Positions 52,710 through 61,590 are shown, counted from the stretch's first letter. The stretch is DNA of 64,000 bases from Pseudomonadota bacterium (GCA_023422775.1 JAFAGM010000013.1:1-64000); one strand, 5' to 3'. Program-made: numbers and translations. Notes: generated by a model from the sequence alone, not told the origin.

Positions 52710-53425
52710 GTCTGGACGATCTTCCCACCCGCGTAGCGCCAGGGACGATGGTCCGGCGCATCGACCGCCCGTCGCCGCAACGGGACAAGGTCACGCGGGC
52801 GGAGGAGTTGCGGCTGCAGCTTGCCGACGAGATCGTGCGCGGCGTGCTGCCGCCCGGATCGGCGCTCGACGAGACCGACATCGCGCGGCGCTTTTCCGTG
52901 TCGCGCACGCCGGTCCGGGAGGCGCTGCGCCAACTGGTGGCGAGCGGCCTGGTCGAGGCGCGGCCCCATCGCGGCGCCGTGGTCGCGCAGCCCTCGCTGG
53001 ATCGCTTGACCGAAATGTTCGAGGCGATGGCGGAACTCGAGGCGCTGTGCGCGTGGTTTGCCGCCGAGCGGATGTCGCCGGCAGATCGGCAGAAGCTGGA
53101 AGCGATCCACGAGGAGTTGCGGGTCCTGAGCCATGCCGGCAATCCCGAGCGGTTTCACGAGGTCAACGAGCGCTTCCACAACGCGATCTATGCGGGGTCC
53201 CAAAACAGCTACATCGCCGAGATGACGCTGGCGACGCGGGTGCGGGTGCAGCCGTTCCGCCGCGCCCAGTTCCGCAACCTCGGGCGGCTGGCGAAATCGC
53301 ACGCCGAACACGACCGCGTCGTGGTCGCCATCATGCGCGGCGACAAGGCGCGTGCCGCGAGTGCAATGCGCGCGCACATCGAACTGGTGCGCGGGGAGTA
53401 CGAGCTCTACGCGGTTTCAGTGTAG
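52706..53425 (+). CDS. GntR-family regulator with FCD domain
   Basis: A 239-residue regulator. The winged helix covers about residues 25-95 (EELRLQLADEIVRGVLPPGSALDE, ARRFSVSRTPVREALRQLVASGLVE), followed by an all-helical FCD effector domain (about 105-230) with AELEALCAWFAAERMS and HEVNERFHNAIYAGSQN, the latter with likely metal/ligand histidines. ATG 52706 overlaps the hpxZ stop (ATGA). Being in the operon, it likely senses a pathway intermediate and controls the transporter, the amidase genes and the convergent allophanate hydrolase. Confidence 0.9.
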   Translation: MSLDDLPTRVAPGTMVRRIDRPSPQRDKVTRAEELRLQLADEIVRGVLPPGSALDETDIARRFSVSRTPVREALRQLVASGLVEARPHRGAVVAQPSLDRLTEMFEAMAELEALCAWFAAERMSPADRQKLEAIHEELRVLSHAGNPERFHEVNERFHNAIYAGSQNSYIAEMTLATRVRVQPFRRAQFRNLGRLAKSHAEHDRVVVAIMRGDKARAASAMRAHIELVRGEYELYAVSV

Positions 53426-53430
53426 TCCTC

Positions 53431-53516
53431 CGTCATTGCGAGCGAAGCGAAGCAATCCATCGCTCTACGCACGCGGAGGGATGGATTGCTTCGTCGCTTC
53501 GCTCCTCGCGATGACG
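53431..53516. repeat. REP-A palindromic repeat, copy 4
   Basis: CGTCATTGCGAGCGAAGCGA left arm, CGCTTCGCTCCTCGCGATGA right arm, filling the gap between convergent gntR and atzF genes (six bases from the gntR stop, three from the atzF stop). Confidence 0.9.
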
Positions 53517-53518
53517 GC

Positions 53519-55324
53519 CTAAACTGCCTTCTCCGCCATGAATGCGCGCCAGCCGCCGAACGATGAAATATCGCGCGCGCCTTCGATGGCTATTGGCTCC
53601 ACCACGAATCCTTTGACGCCGCGTCCATCCGCCAGCCGCACCGTGCCGATGCCGAGCGGCGGCGGGATCGCGGCGACGAATTTGCCGAACGCCGCCGCCG
53701 ACAATGCCCAAAGTTCAACCTTGATCGAACTCCCAGCGCCGGCATCGACGCGCAGCATGCCGGGCTTGGGTGGTGTGGTGTCGAGCGCATAGAGCCTGTA
53801 GTCCGGCGCTGTCGTGGTGGCTTCGATCAGCCTGCCCCCCAGCACTTGCAGTTCGCCGTTGAGCGCCATGCCGGAGAGATGCGCGCCGACCACGGCGATG
53901 GCGATTTCGTCGCCGCCAACTTCCACGGGCAATGCTGCGAGCGGCGGCTGCGCCAGGTGCTTGCTGCCCATTTTCAGTTTGGTATCGGCGTGGAACGCGC
54001 GGCCGATGCTGGCGAGTTGCGCGTCGCGGCCAGCGGGCGCCAGCAGCGTGATGCCGAACGGAATGCCGTCTTCGCGCATTGCGGCCGGCAGCGCCAGGCC
54101 GCAGAGATCGAGCAGATTCACAAAGTTGGTGTAGGTGCCAAGCCTGGAGTTGAGTTCGATCGGATTGGCCAGCACCTGCGCCGTCGTGTAGGCGGTCGGC
54201 GCCGTCGGCAGCACGATCGCGTCGAACTTGGCAAAGGCGCGCTCGGCGATGCGACGCAGCGACTGCAGGCGATAGAGCGAGGCGAACGTGTCCGCCGCCG
54301 TCAACCGCGCGCCGGGCGCGGTGATCTCGCGCGTGATCGGATGGATCGAGTCCGGCGAGGAGGCCAGCAGGTCGCGGATCACCAGATAGCGCTCGGCGAC
54401 CCACGGTCCCTCGTAGAGCAGCCGCGCGGTCTCATAAAACGGTTCGAGGTCGAACTCGACCAGCGTGGCGCCGAGCGCGGTCCAGCGTTCGAGCGCCTCG
54501 CCATAGGCTTTCTCCGAGGCGCGATCGCCGAAGAAGATCAGTTGGCCGTTGCGCGGCACGCCGAGCCGGAGTTGGCCGGACAACGCCGTCATCTTTCCGA
54601 GCGGCCGGTCGCGCGAGAACGGATCGGCGCCGTCGGTGCCGGCCATGGCTGACAGTGCCGTCATCGCGTCGTCCACCGCCAGCGAGAACACCGAGATGCA
54701 ATCCAGCGTCCGGCATGCCGGCACCAGGCCTGCGTTCGAAATCAGCCCGAGGCTCGGCTTCAGCCCGACGATGTTGTTGAGCATCGCCGGCACGCGGCCG
54801 CTGCCGGCCGTATCGGTGCCGAGCGCCAGCGGCACCAGGCCGGCGGAAACCGCCACCGCCGATCCCGAACTCGATCCGCCCGGAACGAGATCGCCGCGGA
54901 CCGGATTGACCGGAATGCCGTAGGGCGAACGAACGCCGACGAGACCGGTCGCGAACTGGTCGAGGTTGGTCTTGCCGATGATGATGGCGCCCGCCGCGCG
55001 CAGTCTTGCGACCGCCGTCGAGTCCTGCGCCGGCATATATGAGAACGCCGGGCAGGCGGCGGTGGTCGGCATTCCCTGTACGTCGATGTTGTCCTTCACG
55101 GCAACCGGCACGCCCAGAAGCGGAAGCGCCTCGGCATCCTTCGAGGCCAGCGCTTCGGCTTCCGCCAGCGCATCCTTCTCGTCGCGCAGGCTGATGAACA
55201 CGGCAGGGTCATTGTGGTCGCGGATGCGCTGATAGCTGCGCGCCACGGTCTGCGCCGGGCTGACGCGGCCGGCGCGGTGCGCGGCTACGATCGCGGCAAC
55301 GGTTTCAGGCGCGTCAGACCCCAT
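53519..55324 (-). CDS. atzF: Allophanate hydrolase
   Basis: A 601-residue enzyme with an N-terminal amidase-signature domain (to about residue 440) and a C-terminal allophanate-hydrolase domain. Triad features are PVAVKDNIDVQG, VPGGSSSGSAVAV and GTDTAGSGRVPAMLNN; the C-terminal domain contains ALPVEVGGDEIAIAVVGAHL and MALNGELQVLGG. It converts allophanate to ammonia and carbon dioxide, and in AtzF both domains take part in sequence. ATG 55324 is preferred to 55348. It faces the amidase operon and would finish nitrogen release from its product. Confidence 0.92.
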   Translation of the reverse strand: MGSDAPETVAAIVAAHRAGRVSPAQTVARSYQRIRDHNDPAVFISLRDEKDALAEAEALASKDAEALPLLGVPVAVKDNIDVQGMPTTAACPAFSYMPAQDSTAVARLRAAGAIIIGKTNLDQFATGLVGVRSPYGIPVNPVRGDLVPGGSSSGSAVAVSAGLVPLALGTDTAGSGRVPAMLNNIVGLKPSLGLISNAGLVPACRTLDCISVFSLAVDDAMTALSAMAGTDGADPFSRDRPLGKMTALSGQLRLGVPRNGQLIFFGDRASEKAYGEALERWTALGATLVEFDLEPFYETARLLYEGPWVAERYLVIRDLLASSPDSIHPITREITAPGARLTAADTFASLYRLQSLRRIAERAFAKFDAIVLPTAPTAYTTAQVLANPIELNSRLGTYTNFVNLLDLCGLALPAAMREDGIPFGITLLAPAGRDAQLASIGRAFHADTKLKMGSKHLAQPPLAALPVEVGGDEIAIAVVGAHLSGMALNGELQVLGGRLIEATTTAPDYRLYALDTTPPKPGMLRVDAGAGSSIKVELWALSAAAFGKFVAAIPPPLGIGTVRLADGRGVKGFVVEPIAIEGARDISSFGGWRAFMAEKAV

Positions 55325-55379
55325 GGCGAGCAAAACTCCAGCGAGCAAATGTTACCGTGGCCGTAGCAAGCGATGTGCC

Positions 55380-55391
55380 ATTGTGTACATT
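55380..55391. promoter_or_regulatory. ATTGTGTACATT site upstream of allophanate hydrolase
   Basis: TTGTGTACAT lies 57-66 bp upstream of the atzF start and differs from the TNGTNNACNA GntR-site pattern only at the last base. It resembles the motifs at 44792 and 44812 in front of the importer, making it a candidate shared operator. Confidence 0.3.
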
Positions 55392-55624
55392 GATGGCGCA
55401 AATGGCATCGAGTAAATCGTCGTATAATTTCAGATGCTTATATTGCTCACCGCGGCATGGCGCAGGCAGTGCGGTTGATCGGATGCACCACATTTGCCCA
55501 ATAAATAGGCGGATTGTTCTCAATCCGGCAATGGCGTCGTCGGCATTGCCGGGCCGAGCCGATCTCGCGTAGAGCAGGCTCTCCTGCCCGAGAAACATGA
55601 CAAGAGGGGCAGCGGAGGAAACCG

Positions 55625-57484
55625 ATGACGACAGCCGCAGCCCCAGGCCGCGACCAAACCGAAACGCTGTTCGCGACACCTGCGATCATGGCCGACCGTC
55701 GCGCCGATGGCAGCATCATTCTGAAATCGGCGACACCGCTGCGCGGGAGCGCGCGCTGCATCGGCGACTGGCTGGAGCATTGGGCGCGGCAGGCGCCCGG
55801 GCGCATTTTCCTCGCCGATCGCGCCAGCGCCGACGCGCCGTGGTCGACGGTTACCTATCAGGACGCGCTGAAGCAGGTGCGCTCTGCAGGCGCGTGGATT
55901 CTCGCGCAAGGCCTGAGCGCCGAGCGTCCGCTGGTGATCCTGTCCGACAACAGCGTCGAGCATGCGCTGTTTGCGCTGGCGGCCCAGCATGTCGGCGTGC
56001 CCTCGGCCGCGATCTCTCCGGCCTATTCGCTAATGTCCAGGGATTTCGACAAGCTCAAGAGCATGGTCAAGCTGCTGGAGCCCGGCGCGATCTATGTTGC
56101 CGCCATGAAGCCGTTCGCGGCGGCGCTGGCGGCAATCCAGCCGCTGCATTCGGCGATGATTGTCAGCGGCGATGCCGCGGGCACCGGCGCGATTTCATTT
56201 CGTACCATCGCGGCGACGCCGGAAACGCCCGACGTGGCAAGAGCGTTTGCCGCGGTCACGCCGGACACAATCGCAAAATTCCTGTTCACCTCGGGCTCCA
56301 CCGGTACGCCGAAGGCCGTCATCAACACCCAGCGCATGCTGACTTCGAGCCAGCAGGCCAAGGCGCAGACCTGGTCGTTCCTCGAAGCGGGCGGCGAGGA
56401 TCTCGTGATCCTCGACTGGCTGCCGTGGAGCCATACCTTCGGCGCCAACCACAATTTCAATCTGGTGCTGCGCAACGGCGGCACGCTCCATGTCGACGGC
56501 GGCAAGCCGGCACCCGGGCTGTTCGCGACATCGCTGGCCAATCTGCGCAGCGTGATGCCGACAGTTTATTTCAACGTGCCGCGCGGCTTCGACATGCTGA
56601 TCGCCGCGCTGCGCGGCGATGACGAACTGCGGCACAAATTCTTCAGCGAAGTGAAATTCGCCTTCTATGCCGGCGCAGCGCTGCCGCAGAATCTCTGGGA
56701 CGCACTGGAAGAACTCTCGATCAAGACAGTTGGCCGCGCGCTGCCGATGGTGTCGGCCTGGGGCTCGACGGAAACCTCGCCCTTGGCGACCGATTGCCAT
56801 TTCCAGGCGCGACGCTCCGGCAATATCGGCGTGCCGATCCCGGGCACCGAACTGAAGCTGGTGCCGTCGGGCGACAAGCTGGAGGTACGCGTGCGCGGCC
56901 CGAACGTCACGCCCGGCTACTGGAAGGCGCCGGAACTGACCGCACAGGCGTTCGATACGGAAGGCTTCTACCTGATCGGCGATGCCGTGACCCTTGCCGA
57001 TCCGGCGCGCCCGGAACTCGGCCTGTTCTTCGACGGCCGCGTCGCGGAAGACTTCAAGCTCAATTCCGGCACCTGGGTCAGCGTCGGCACGCTGCGCGTC
57101 GCGGGGATTGCCGCACTGGCGCCGCTGGCGCAGGACATCGTCGTCACCGGCCATGGCGGCGATGAAGTCCGCTTCCTGGTGTTTCCGAATATCGCGGCAT
57201 GCCGCGCCCATGCCGGCCTGCCTGACAGCGCCGACGTGAAGGACGTGATCGGACATAGCAAGGTTCGCGGCGCGATCGCTTCCGGCCTTGCAAGACTGAA
57301 GGCGCAAAGCGGCAACTCGTCCGGCCACGCCACGCGCGCGCTGCTGCTGGCCGAGCCAGCGTCCGTCGATGGCGGCGAGATCACCGACAAGGGCTACATC
57401 AACCAGCGCGCGGTGCTGACGCGGCGGGCGCAGGCGGTGGCGGCGCTTGACGATGCGGCGTCTACCGAATGGATCGGCTGTTAG
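55625..57484 (+). CDS. Feruloyl-CoA synthase-like AMP-forming ligase
   Basis: A 619-residue acyl-adenylate ligase. It matches feruloyl-CoA synthases: DWLEHWARQAPGRIFLADR, the P-loop FLFTSGSTGTPKAVINTQ, DWLPWSHTFGANHNFN, SAWGSTETSPLATDCHF and LFFDGRVAEDFKLNSGTWVSVG. These activate ferulate, p-coumarate or caffeate to CoA thioesters. GCGGAGGAAACCG is a strong ribosome site. The adjoining MarR and feruloyl-esterase genes support a hydroxycinnamate role. It lacks the usual neighbouring enoyl-CoA hydratase/lyase in this window. Confidence 0.88.
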   Translation: MTTAAAPGRDQTETLFATPAIMADRRADGSIILKSATPLRGSARCIGDWLEHWARQAPGRIFLADRASADAPWSTVTYQDALKQVRSAGAWILAQGLSAERPLVILSDNSVEHALFALAAQHVGVPSAAISPAYSLMSRDFDKLKSMVKLLEPGAIYVAAMKPFAAALAAIQPLHSAMIVSGDAAGTGAISFRTIAATPETPDVARAFAAVTPDTIAKFLFTSGSTGTPKAVINTQRMLTSSQQAKAQTWSFLEAGGEDLVILDWLPWSHTFGANHNFNLVLRNGGTLHVDGGKPAPGLFATSLANLRSVMPTVYFNVPRGFDMLIAALRGDDELRHKFFSEVKFAFYAGAALPQNLWDALEELSIKTVGRALPMVSAWGSTETSPLATDCHFQARRSGNIGVPIPGTELKLVPSGDKLEVRVRGPNVTPGYWKAPELTAQAFDTEGFYLIGDAVTLADPARPELGLFFDGRVAEDFKLNSGTWVSVGTLRVAGIAALAPLAQDIVVTGHGGDEVRFLVFPNIAACRAHAGLPDSADVKDVIGHSKVRGAIASGLARLKAQSGNSSGHATRALLLAEPASVDGGEITDKGYINQRAVLTRRAQAVAALDDAASTEWIGC

Positions 57485-57487
57485 CTC

Positions 57488-57615
57488 GTGTCCCGGAGGC
57501 GGTGCGGCACGAAGTGGCGCTCCGCAGAACCGGGACCCGCCGATAACGCGGGGCTCGTGAGATGGGGCCCCGGCTCAGCAGCGCATCACTGCGTGCTGCG
57601 CTGCGTCCGGGACAC
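57488..57615. repeat. REP-E palindromic repeat
   Basis: GTGTCCCGG at the left end and CCGGGACAC at the right end are complementary; internal parts include AACCGGGACCC and GGGGCCCCGGC hairpins. Single copy of this type in the window. Confidence 0.7.
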
Positions 57616-57674
57616 GGAGACGTGGAGCGTGGCGCGGACCTTCGGACGAAATAGCTGATCGGACGGATAAAAGT

Positions 57675-57718
57675 CTTTCGCTGACAAATTTGTTGCCAAA
57701 GCAACTAACTTGTGAAAG
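57675..57718. promoter_or_regulatory. Extended dyad centred on GTTGCCAAAGCAAC
   Basis: GTTGC (57692-57696) and GCAAC (57701-57705) surround CAAA; outer CTTTC at 57675 and GAAAG at 57714 extend the symmetry imperfectly. It could be an operator for the nearby MarR regulator, but lies at the 3-prime side of marR rather than in front of a recognised gene. Confidence 0.4.
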
Positions 57719-57856
57719 TTTCCGTGCCGCTGCACGGCTCACCGACAGAGCAGTTGAACTGCCACGCCGTGCCGGGAGAAAACGATGCATGAGAGGATCG
57801 GCCCATCGGGGCCGCGTGCCTGCGCTTGTCCGGCCGTCCGGAGTGCCGGCGCGCGA

Positions 57857-58378
57857 TCAGGTGCTGCTCTGGCCGGTCACGGCGCCGAGATTTTCGTGCA
57901 GCCGCCGCAGCAGGTCGATCAAGACTTCCCGTTCGTCTTTCTTCAGGCAGGACAACAGCCGCCGTTCGCGTTCGAGGGCTGCCATGATAACCTTGTCATG
58001 GATCGCGCGACCACGCTGGGTCAGCGAGATGGCGTGGGTGCGGCCGTCGTCGGGCGCGGTGCGGATCGCGACCAGGCCACGCTTCTGCAGCACGGAAAGA
58101 TTGCGACTCACCGGCCCCTTGTCGAAGCCGATCACGTTGCAGATCCGCGAGGCCGGGATGCCGGGCTCGATCGCCAGCAGCGACATGATCCGCCATTCCG
58201 TGACGTTGACGCCGAAATTGCGCTGATAGAACACCGTCGCACTGTTCGACAGCTTGTTGGCGATGAAGGTGATGAACGCTGGAACGTAGCGGTCGAGATC
58301 GAGCAGCGGGCCGTCTTCGGCGGCGGGCTCCGCCGGACGCGGCCGGCGCGGCTTCCGGCTAAGGGGATTCTGGCTCAT
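57857..58378 (-). CDS. MarR-family regulator, candidate hydroxycinnamoyl-CoA-responsive repressor
   Basis: A 173-residue MarR protein with a long N-terminal tail (basic, then EPAAEDGPLLDLDRY). The winged helix includes VTEWRIMSLLAIEPGIPASRICNVIGFDKGPVSRNLSVLQKRGLV and the wing RTAPDDGRTHAISLTQRG. ATG 58378 is chosen over the TTG-type frame at 58444. Next to a feruloyl-CoA synthase and feruloyl esterase, it resembles in context the CouR/FerR regulators that bind p-coumaroyl- or feruloyl-CoA. Effector is inferred. Confidence 0.85.
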   Translation of the reverse strand: MSQNPLSRKPRRPRPAEPAAEDGPLLDLDRYVPAFITFIANKLSNSATVFYQRNFGVNVTEWRIMSLLAIEPGIPASRICNVIGFDKGPVSRNLSVLQKRGLVAIRTAPDDGRTHAISLTQRGRAIHDKVIMAALERERRLLSCLKKDEREVLIDLLRRLHENLGAVTGQSST

Positions 58379-58498
58379 GTCTCGATCATCGCTGCGGAAT
58401 CGCGACCGAGCAATAGGGACATGAGGCGGGGCTTTGCGCGTCATGCGGAAGTCTGGCGGTCGTTTCTCGGGATGAGGCCGAATGTGCGGTGCGCGGCC

Positions 58499-60190
58499 TC
58501 ACGGCTCGCAGGAATAGCTTCTCGCCAGGTTGATCGGTCGTCCCGCCTTGTAGTGCGGCCATGCCGGCCACTGGCACAGCGGAAGCGACCGCGTCGTCTC
58601 GAATGCCGGCGCTTCGACCTTCTGCTCGATCACCTGGAGATCGCCGGGCGCCTTGCCGTTCTCGACCCAGTCGACGAGCACGGCCAGCATGTCGATATTG
58701 GCGGGTGCGCCCGAGCCGACATGATCGACGCCGGGCGCCGTATAGAGGCGGGCGAATTCCGCGGCCTTCTCCTTGCCCATCGTGCGCTGGACGTTCTCGA
58801 AATAGCGGATCCCCGCATAGGGGCTTTGGGCGTAGTCCGCCATGTGCTCGAGGATGACGAGCTTGCCGCCGCGCGCGCTGAAGCGGCTGAGATCGGGATT
58901 GGTCGAATCCATCAGCTTCGATACGTGAAGCAGGCGCTCCTTGTAATCTTCGGGCTTGTATTTGGTGACGTCGAGCTGCGGGTCGCCCGCAAACACGTAC
59001 TGGATGCCGCCCGCGCCATAGATCCATGCGATGCCGTTGTCAGGCGACGGCGGCAGCACTGGCGCCGCCTTGCCGAGCCACCAGGCGCTCCAGCCGCCGG
59101 TCGGGCCGAAGGCAGGGATGCCTTCGCCCGAGACGCCCCAGCCGGGATAATCATCCAGCCCGTTCTCCAGCGCGAACGGGAATTTGTAGGTCGAATGCAG
59201 CGTCTTGATCGCGTTGATCTGCGCGTCGGTCAGGCAGGCGTCGCCGCTCTGGCCCGCCGAGCAGCGGAGCTGTTCCGGCTGGAATTTCGCCTTGCAGCCG
59301 ACGGGATCCTGAATCAGCCGATCGTCGGAGCCGTCGGCCTTGTCGCAGGCCTGCAGCACCGCGTTCGCAACGAGTTCGACCTGCGCGGGGCGGATCCAGC
59401 CTTCGCCCATCGTCGCCAGCCCCGCTCGCGTTCCGGCATGCTGCAGGCCGACCCAGTTGATCACCGGCACTCGGGCGAAAATGCCGTCGAAATCGTCAGG
59501 GTAGCGCTGCGCCATCGTCAGGCCCTCGCGGCCGCCTTCCGACGATCCCATGAAGTACAGTTTGATCGGCGAGTTGCCATAGGCGCGCACCATCAGCGCG
59601 ACCGCAGCGTCGCGCACGCGCTTGTAGGACCGGTGCGCGAAATTCTCGAAAGCCTCGTCGTTGAGCGCAAACAGTTGCGGAGGCTCGCCCGGCCTGGTCT
59701 CGTGTCCGGAGTCGGTGCCGTAGGTGACGAAGCCTCGCGCCAGCGGCGACGTGGTGTCGAACGGAAACGCCGGCGGCAGCGCAAGGCCCGTTATCAGCAC
59801 GCCGTTGAAGCCGCCGCCGCCATATTGCAGCGAGCGGCCGTTCCATTCGACCGGCAGGTTGACCTGGAATTTGATCGGCGGCGCCTTGGGATCGGACGGC
59901 GCGATCTGGCCGAGCACCTTGCAGAATTGCGGATTGGCCGGCGTGATGCGCGCTGCCGGCGTCGGCCCTTTTTCGGCGACGATGCGCGGCGTCGGCCCAA
60001 TCATGGTGGCGGAGTCGATCCGGACGACGTTGTCGGCCGGCCGGATGAGGTCGCCGCAGGTCGCGGCCGGATCGCCGGCCATTTTTGCGGCCATTGCATC
60101 GGCCAAGCAGAACGAGGCCACGGCAACCAGCGAAGCCAGGTGAGCGGCCCGGCGGGCGCACGCGCGAATGCTGTCTGTAAACCCCTGCAT
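58499..60190 (-). CDS. Tannase/feruloyl esterase family protein
   Basis: A 563-residue exported esterase with a signal peptide (about residues 1-35). The alpha/beta-hydrolase nucleophile is in YFMGSSEGGREGL (near residue 205) and the catalytic histidine in PGVDHVGSGAP (near 490), with paired cysteines typical of the tannase family (TCGDL, PQFCKVLG and others). GGAGAGGACG precedes ATG 60190. Frames opening at 61228 read antisense over the next gene and are rejected. It would release ferulate or gallate from esters, feeding the feruloyl-CoA synthase. Confidence 0.9.
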   Translation of the reverse strand: MQGFTDSIRACARRAAHLASLVAVASFCLADAMAAKMAGDPAATCGDLIRPADNVVRIDSATMIGPTPRIVAEKGPTPAARITPANPQFCKVLGQIAPSDPKAPPIKFQVNLPVEWNGRSLQYGGGGFNGVLITGLALPPAFPFDTTSPLARGFVTYGTDSGHETRPGEPPQLFALNDEAFENFAHRSYKRVRDAAVALMVRAYGNSPIKLYFMGSSEGGREGLTMAQRYPDDFDGIFARVPVINWVGLQHAGTRAGLATMGEGWIRPAQVELVANAVLQACDKADGSDDRLIQDPVGCKAKFQPEQLRCSAGQSGDACLTDAQINAIKTLHSTYKFPFALENGLDDYPGWGVSGEGIPAFGPTGGWSAWWLGKAAPVLPPSPDNGIAWIYGAGGIQYVFAGDPQLDVTKYKPEDYKERLLHVSKLMDSTNPDLSRFSARGGKLVILEHMADYAQSPYAGIRYFENVQRTMGKEKAAEFARLYTAPGVDHVGSGAPANIDMLAVLVDWVENGKAPGDLQVIEQKVEAPAFETTRSLPLCQWPAWPHYKAGRPINLARSYSCEP

Positions 60191-60315
60191 CGTCCTCTCC
60201 CCCACGGCTGCCTCCGCGCTCCTGGCACGCGGCTGCGCTACAATGGCCGGGCCGCTGCGGACGTCAACCGAAACGGCGCGCCGCTCCATCACAACATGGC
60301 TGGCCGGCGCAAAAC

Positions 60316-61590
60316 CTATCCCGTGACCTTGCTGGAGCCCTGCGTGATCAGCCGCGCGGCGCGCTGGTTGCGGGCGTGGATCCACAGCCAACTGATCGCT
60401 ACGCCGAGGCGGTTGCGCAAGCCGATCAGGAAGTAGATGTGGGCGATGCCCCAGATCCACCAGGCGAGGGTGCCGCGCAGCTTGATCCAGCCGAAATCGA
60501 TCACCGCCTTTTTCTTGCCGATCTGGGCGAGGCTGCCGGCATGCTTGTAGCGGAACGGCGGCAGTTTGCTGCCGTTCAAGCGCGCCTTGATGAGCGCCGC
60601 GACGTAACGCCCCTGCTGTTTGGCCGCCGGCGCGATGCCGGGCACCGGATTGCCGTCGGGGCCGGCGATCGTCACGGTATCGCCGATGGCGAAGATGTCG
60701 GGATGGCCGGGCACGGTGAGATCCGGCTGGACCTGCAAACGGTAGGCGCGGTCGGCCGGCGCGTTCAGCCATTCCGCCGCGCGCGAAGCGCGCACGCCGG
60801 CGGCCCAGATGATGGTTCTGGCCTCCAGCCGCTTGCCGCCATAGACGACACCATCGATCGCACATTCGGTGACGGGCTGGCCCAGCACCACTTCGACACC
60901 GATCTCCTCGAGTGCGCGTTGCGCGTAGGCGGAGAGATCCTCGGGAAATCCCGCAAGCACGCGCGGCCCGGCCTCGACCAGCACGACGCGCGTCTTGTGG
61001 GTGTCGATGCTGCGGAAGTCCGGCGGCAGCGTGTCCTTGGCGAGATCGGCGATGGTCCCGGCCATTTCGACGCCGGTCGGACCGGCGCCGATGATGACGA
61101 ACGTCAGCAGTGCCGCGCGCTTTGCCGGATCGGTCTCGCGCTCGGCGCGTTCGAAGGCGACAAGGATGCGTCGCCGCAGCGTGGTGGCGTCTTCCAGCGT
61201 CTTCAGGCCGGGCGCGAACGGCTCCCATTCGTCGTGGCCGAAATAGGCGTGGCGCGCGCCGGTTGCCAGCACCAGCGTGTCATAGGGCAGGGCGCCGCCG
61301 TCATCGAGCAGCACGCGCTTGCCCGCGGCGTCGACGCCGTTCACGTTGGCGAACAGCGTTGTCACCTCGCGGCGGTGGCGCAGCAAATAGCGGATCGGCC
61401 AGGCAATCTCCGACGTTGCGAGCGAAGCGGTCGCGACCTGGTAGAGCAGCGGCTGGAACAGATGATGGTTGCGGCGATCGACCAGCGTGATCTCGACCGG
61501 CGCGCCGGCAAGGCCGAAGGCGGTTTCCAGTCCGCCAAAACCTGCGCCGACGATCACCACGCGGTGCGGCTGTTTCGGCGCTGTCGTCAT
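60316..61590 (-). CDS. Type II NADH dehydrogenase-like FAD oxidoreductase
   Basis: A 424-residue flavoprotein with an FAD-binding Rossmann motif VVIVGAGFGGLETA (residues 10-23), an NAD-binding motif VIIGAGPTGVEMAG (about 165-178), a second FAD site IFAIGDTVTI (about 298) and a C-terminal hydrophobic helix region (LAWWIWGIAHIYFLIGLRNRLG) that anchors NDH-2 enzymes to the membrane. It would pass electrons from NADH to quinone without proton pumping. No operon partners. Confidence 0.9.
   Translation of the reverse strand: MTTAPKQPHRVVIVGAGFGGLETAFGLAGAPVEITLVDRRNHHLFQPLLYQVATASLATSEIAWPIRYLLRHRREVTTLFANVNGVDAAGKRVLLDDGGALPYDTLVLATGARHAYFGHDEWEPFAPGLKTLEDATTLRRRILVAFERAERETDPAKRAALLTFVIIGAGPTGVEMAGTIADLAKDTLPPDFRSIDTHKTRVVLVEAGPRVLAGFPEDLSAYAQRALEEIGVEVVLGQPVTECAIDGVVYGGKRLEARTIIWAAGVRASRAAEWLNAPADRAYRLQVQPDLTVPGHPDIFAIGDTVTIAGPDGNPVPGIAPAAKQQGRYVAALIKARLNGSKLPPFRYKHAGSLAQIGKKKAVIDFGWIKLRGTLAWWIWGIAHIYFLIGLRNRLGVAISWLWIHARNQRAARLITQGSSKVTG

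Larger units (their letters stand above)
57485..57856. other. 372 bp region between convergent genes: repeat, dyad and orphan ribosome site
   Basis: Holds a 128 bp palindromic repeat (57488-57615), then an AT-richer stretch (57655-57725) with a perfect GTTGC-CAAA-GCAAC dyad, then GGGAGAAAACG with ATG 57785. The reading frame from that ATG only continues antisense to marR and looks like chance, so it may be the remains of a lost gene or a small transcript. Confidence 0.5.

Noticed and set aside
57785..60436. 883-codon open frame on the plus strand
   Set aside because: It is antisense to marR and the tannase gene, is arginine/histidine-rich, and exists because high-GC codon use removes stops in the opposite frame. 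Only its ribosome site and ATG are discussed as an oddity.
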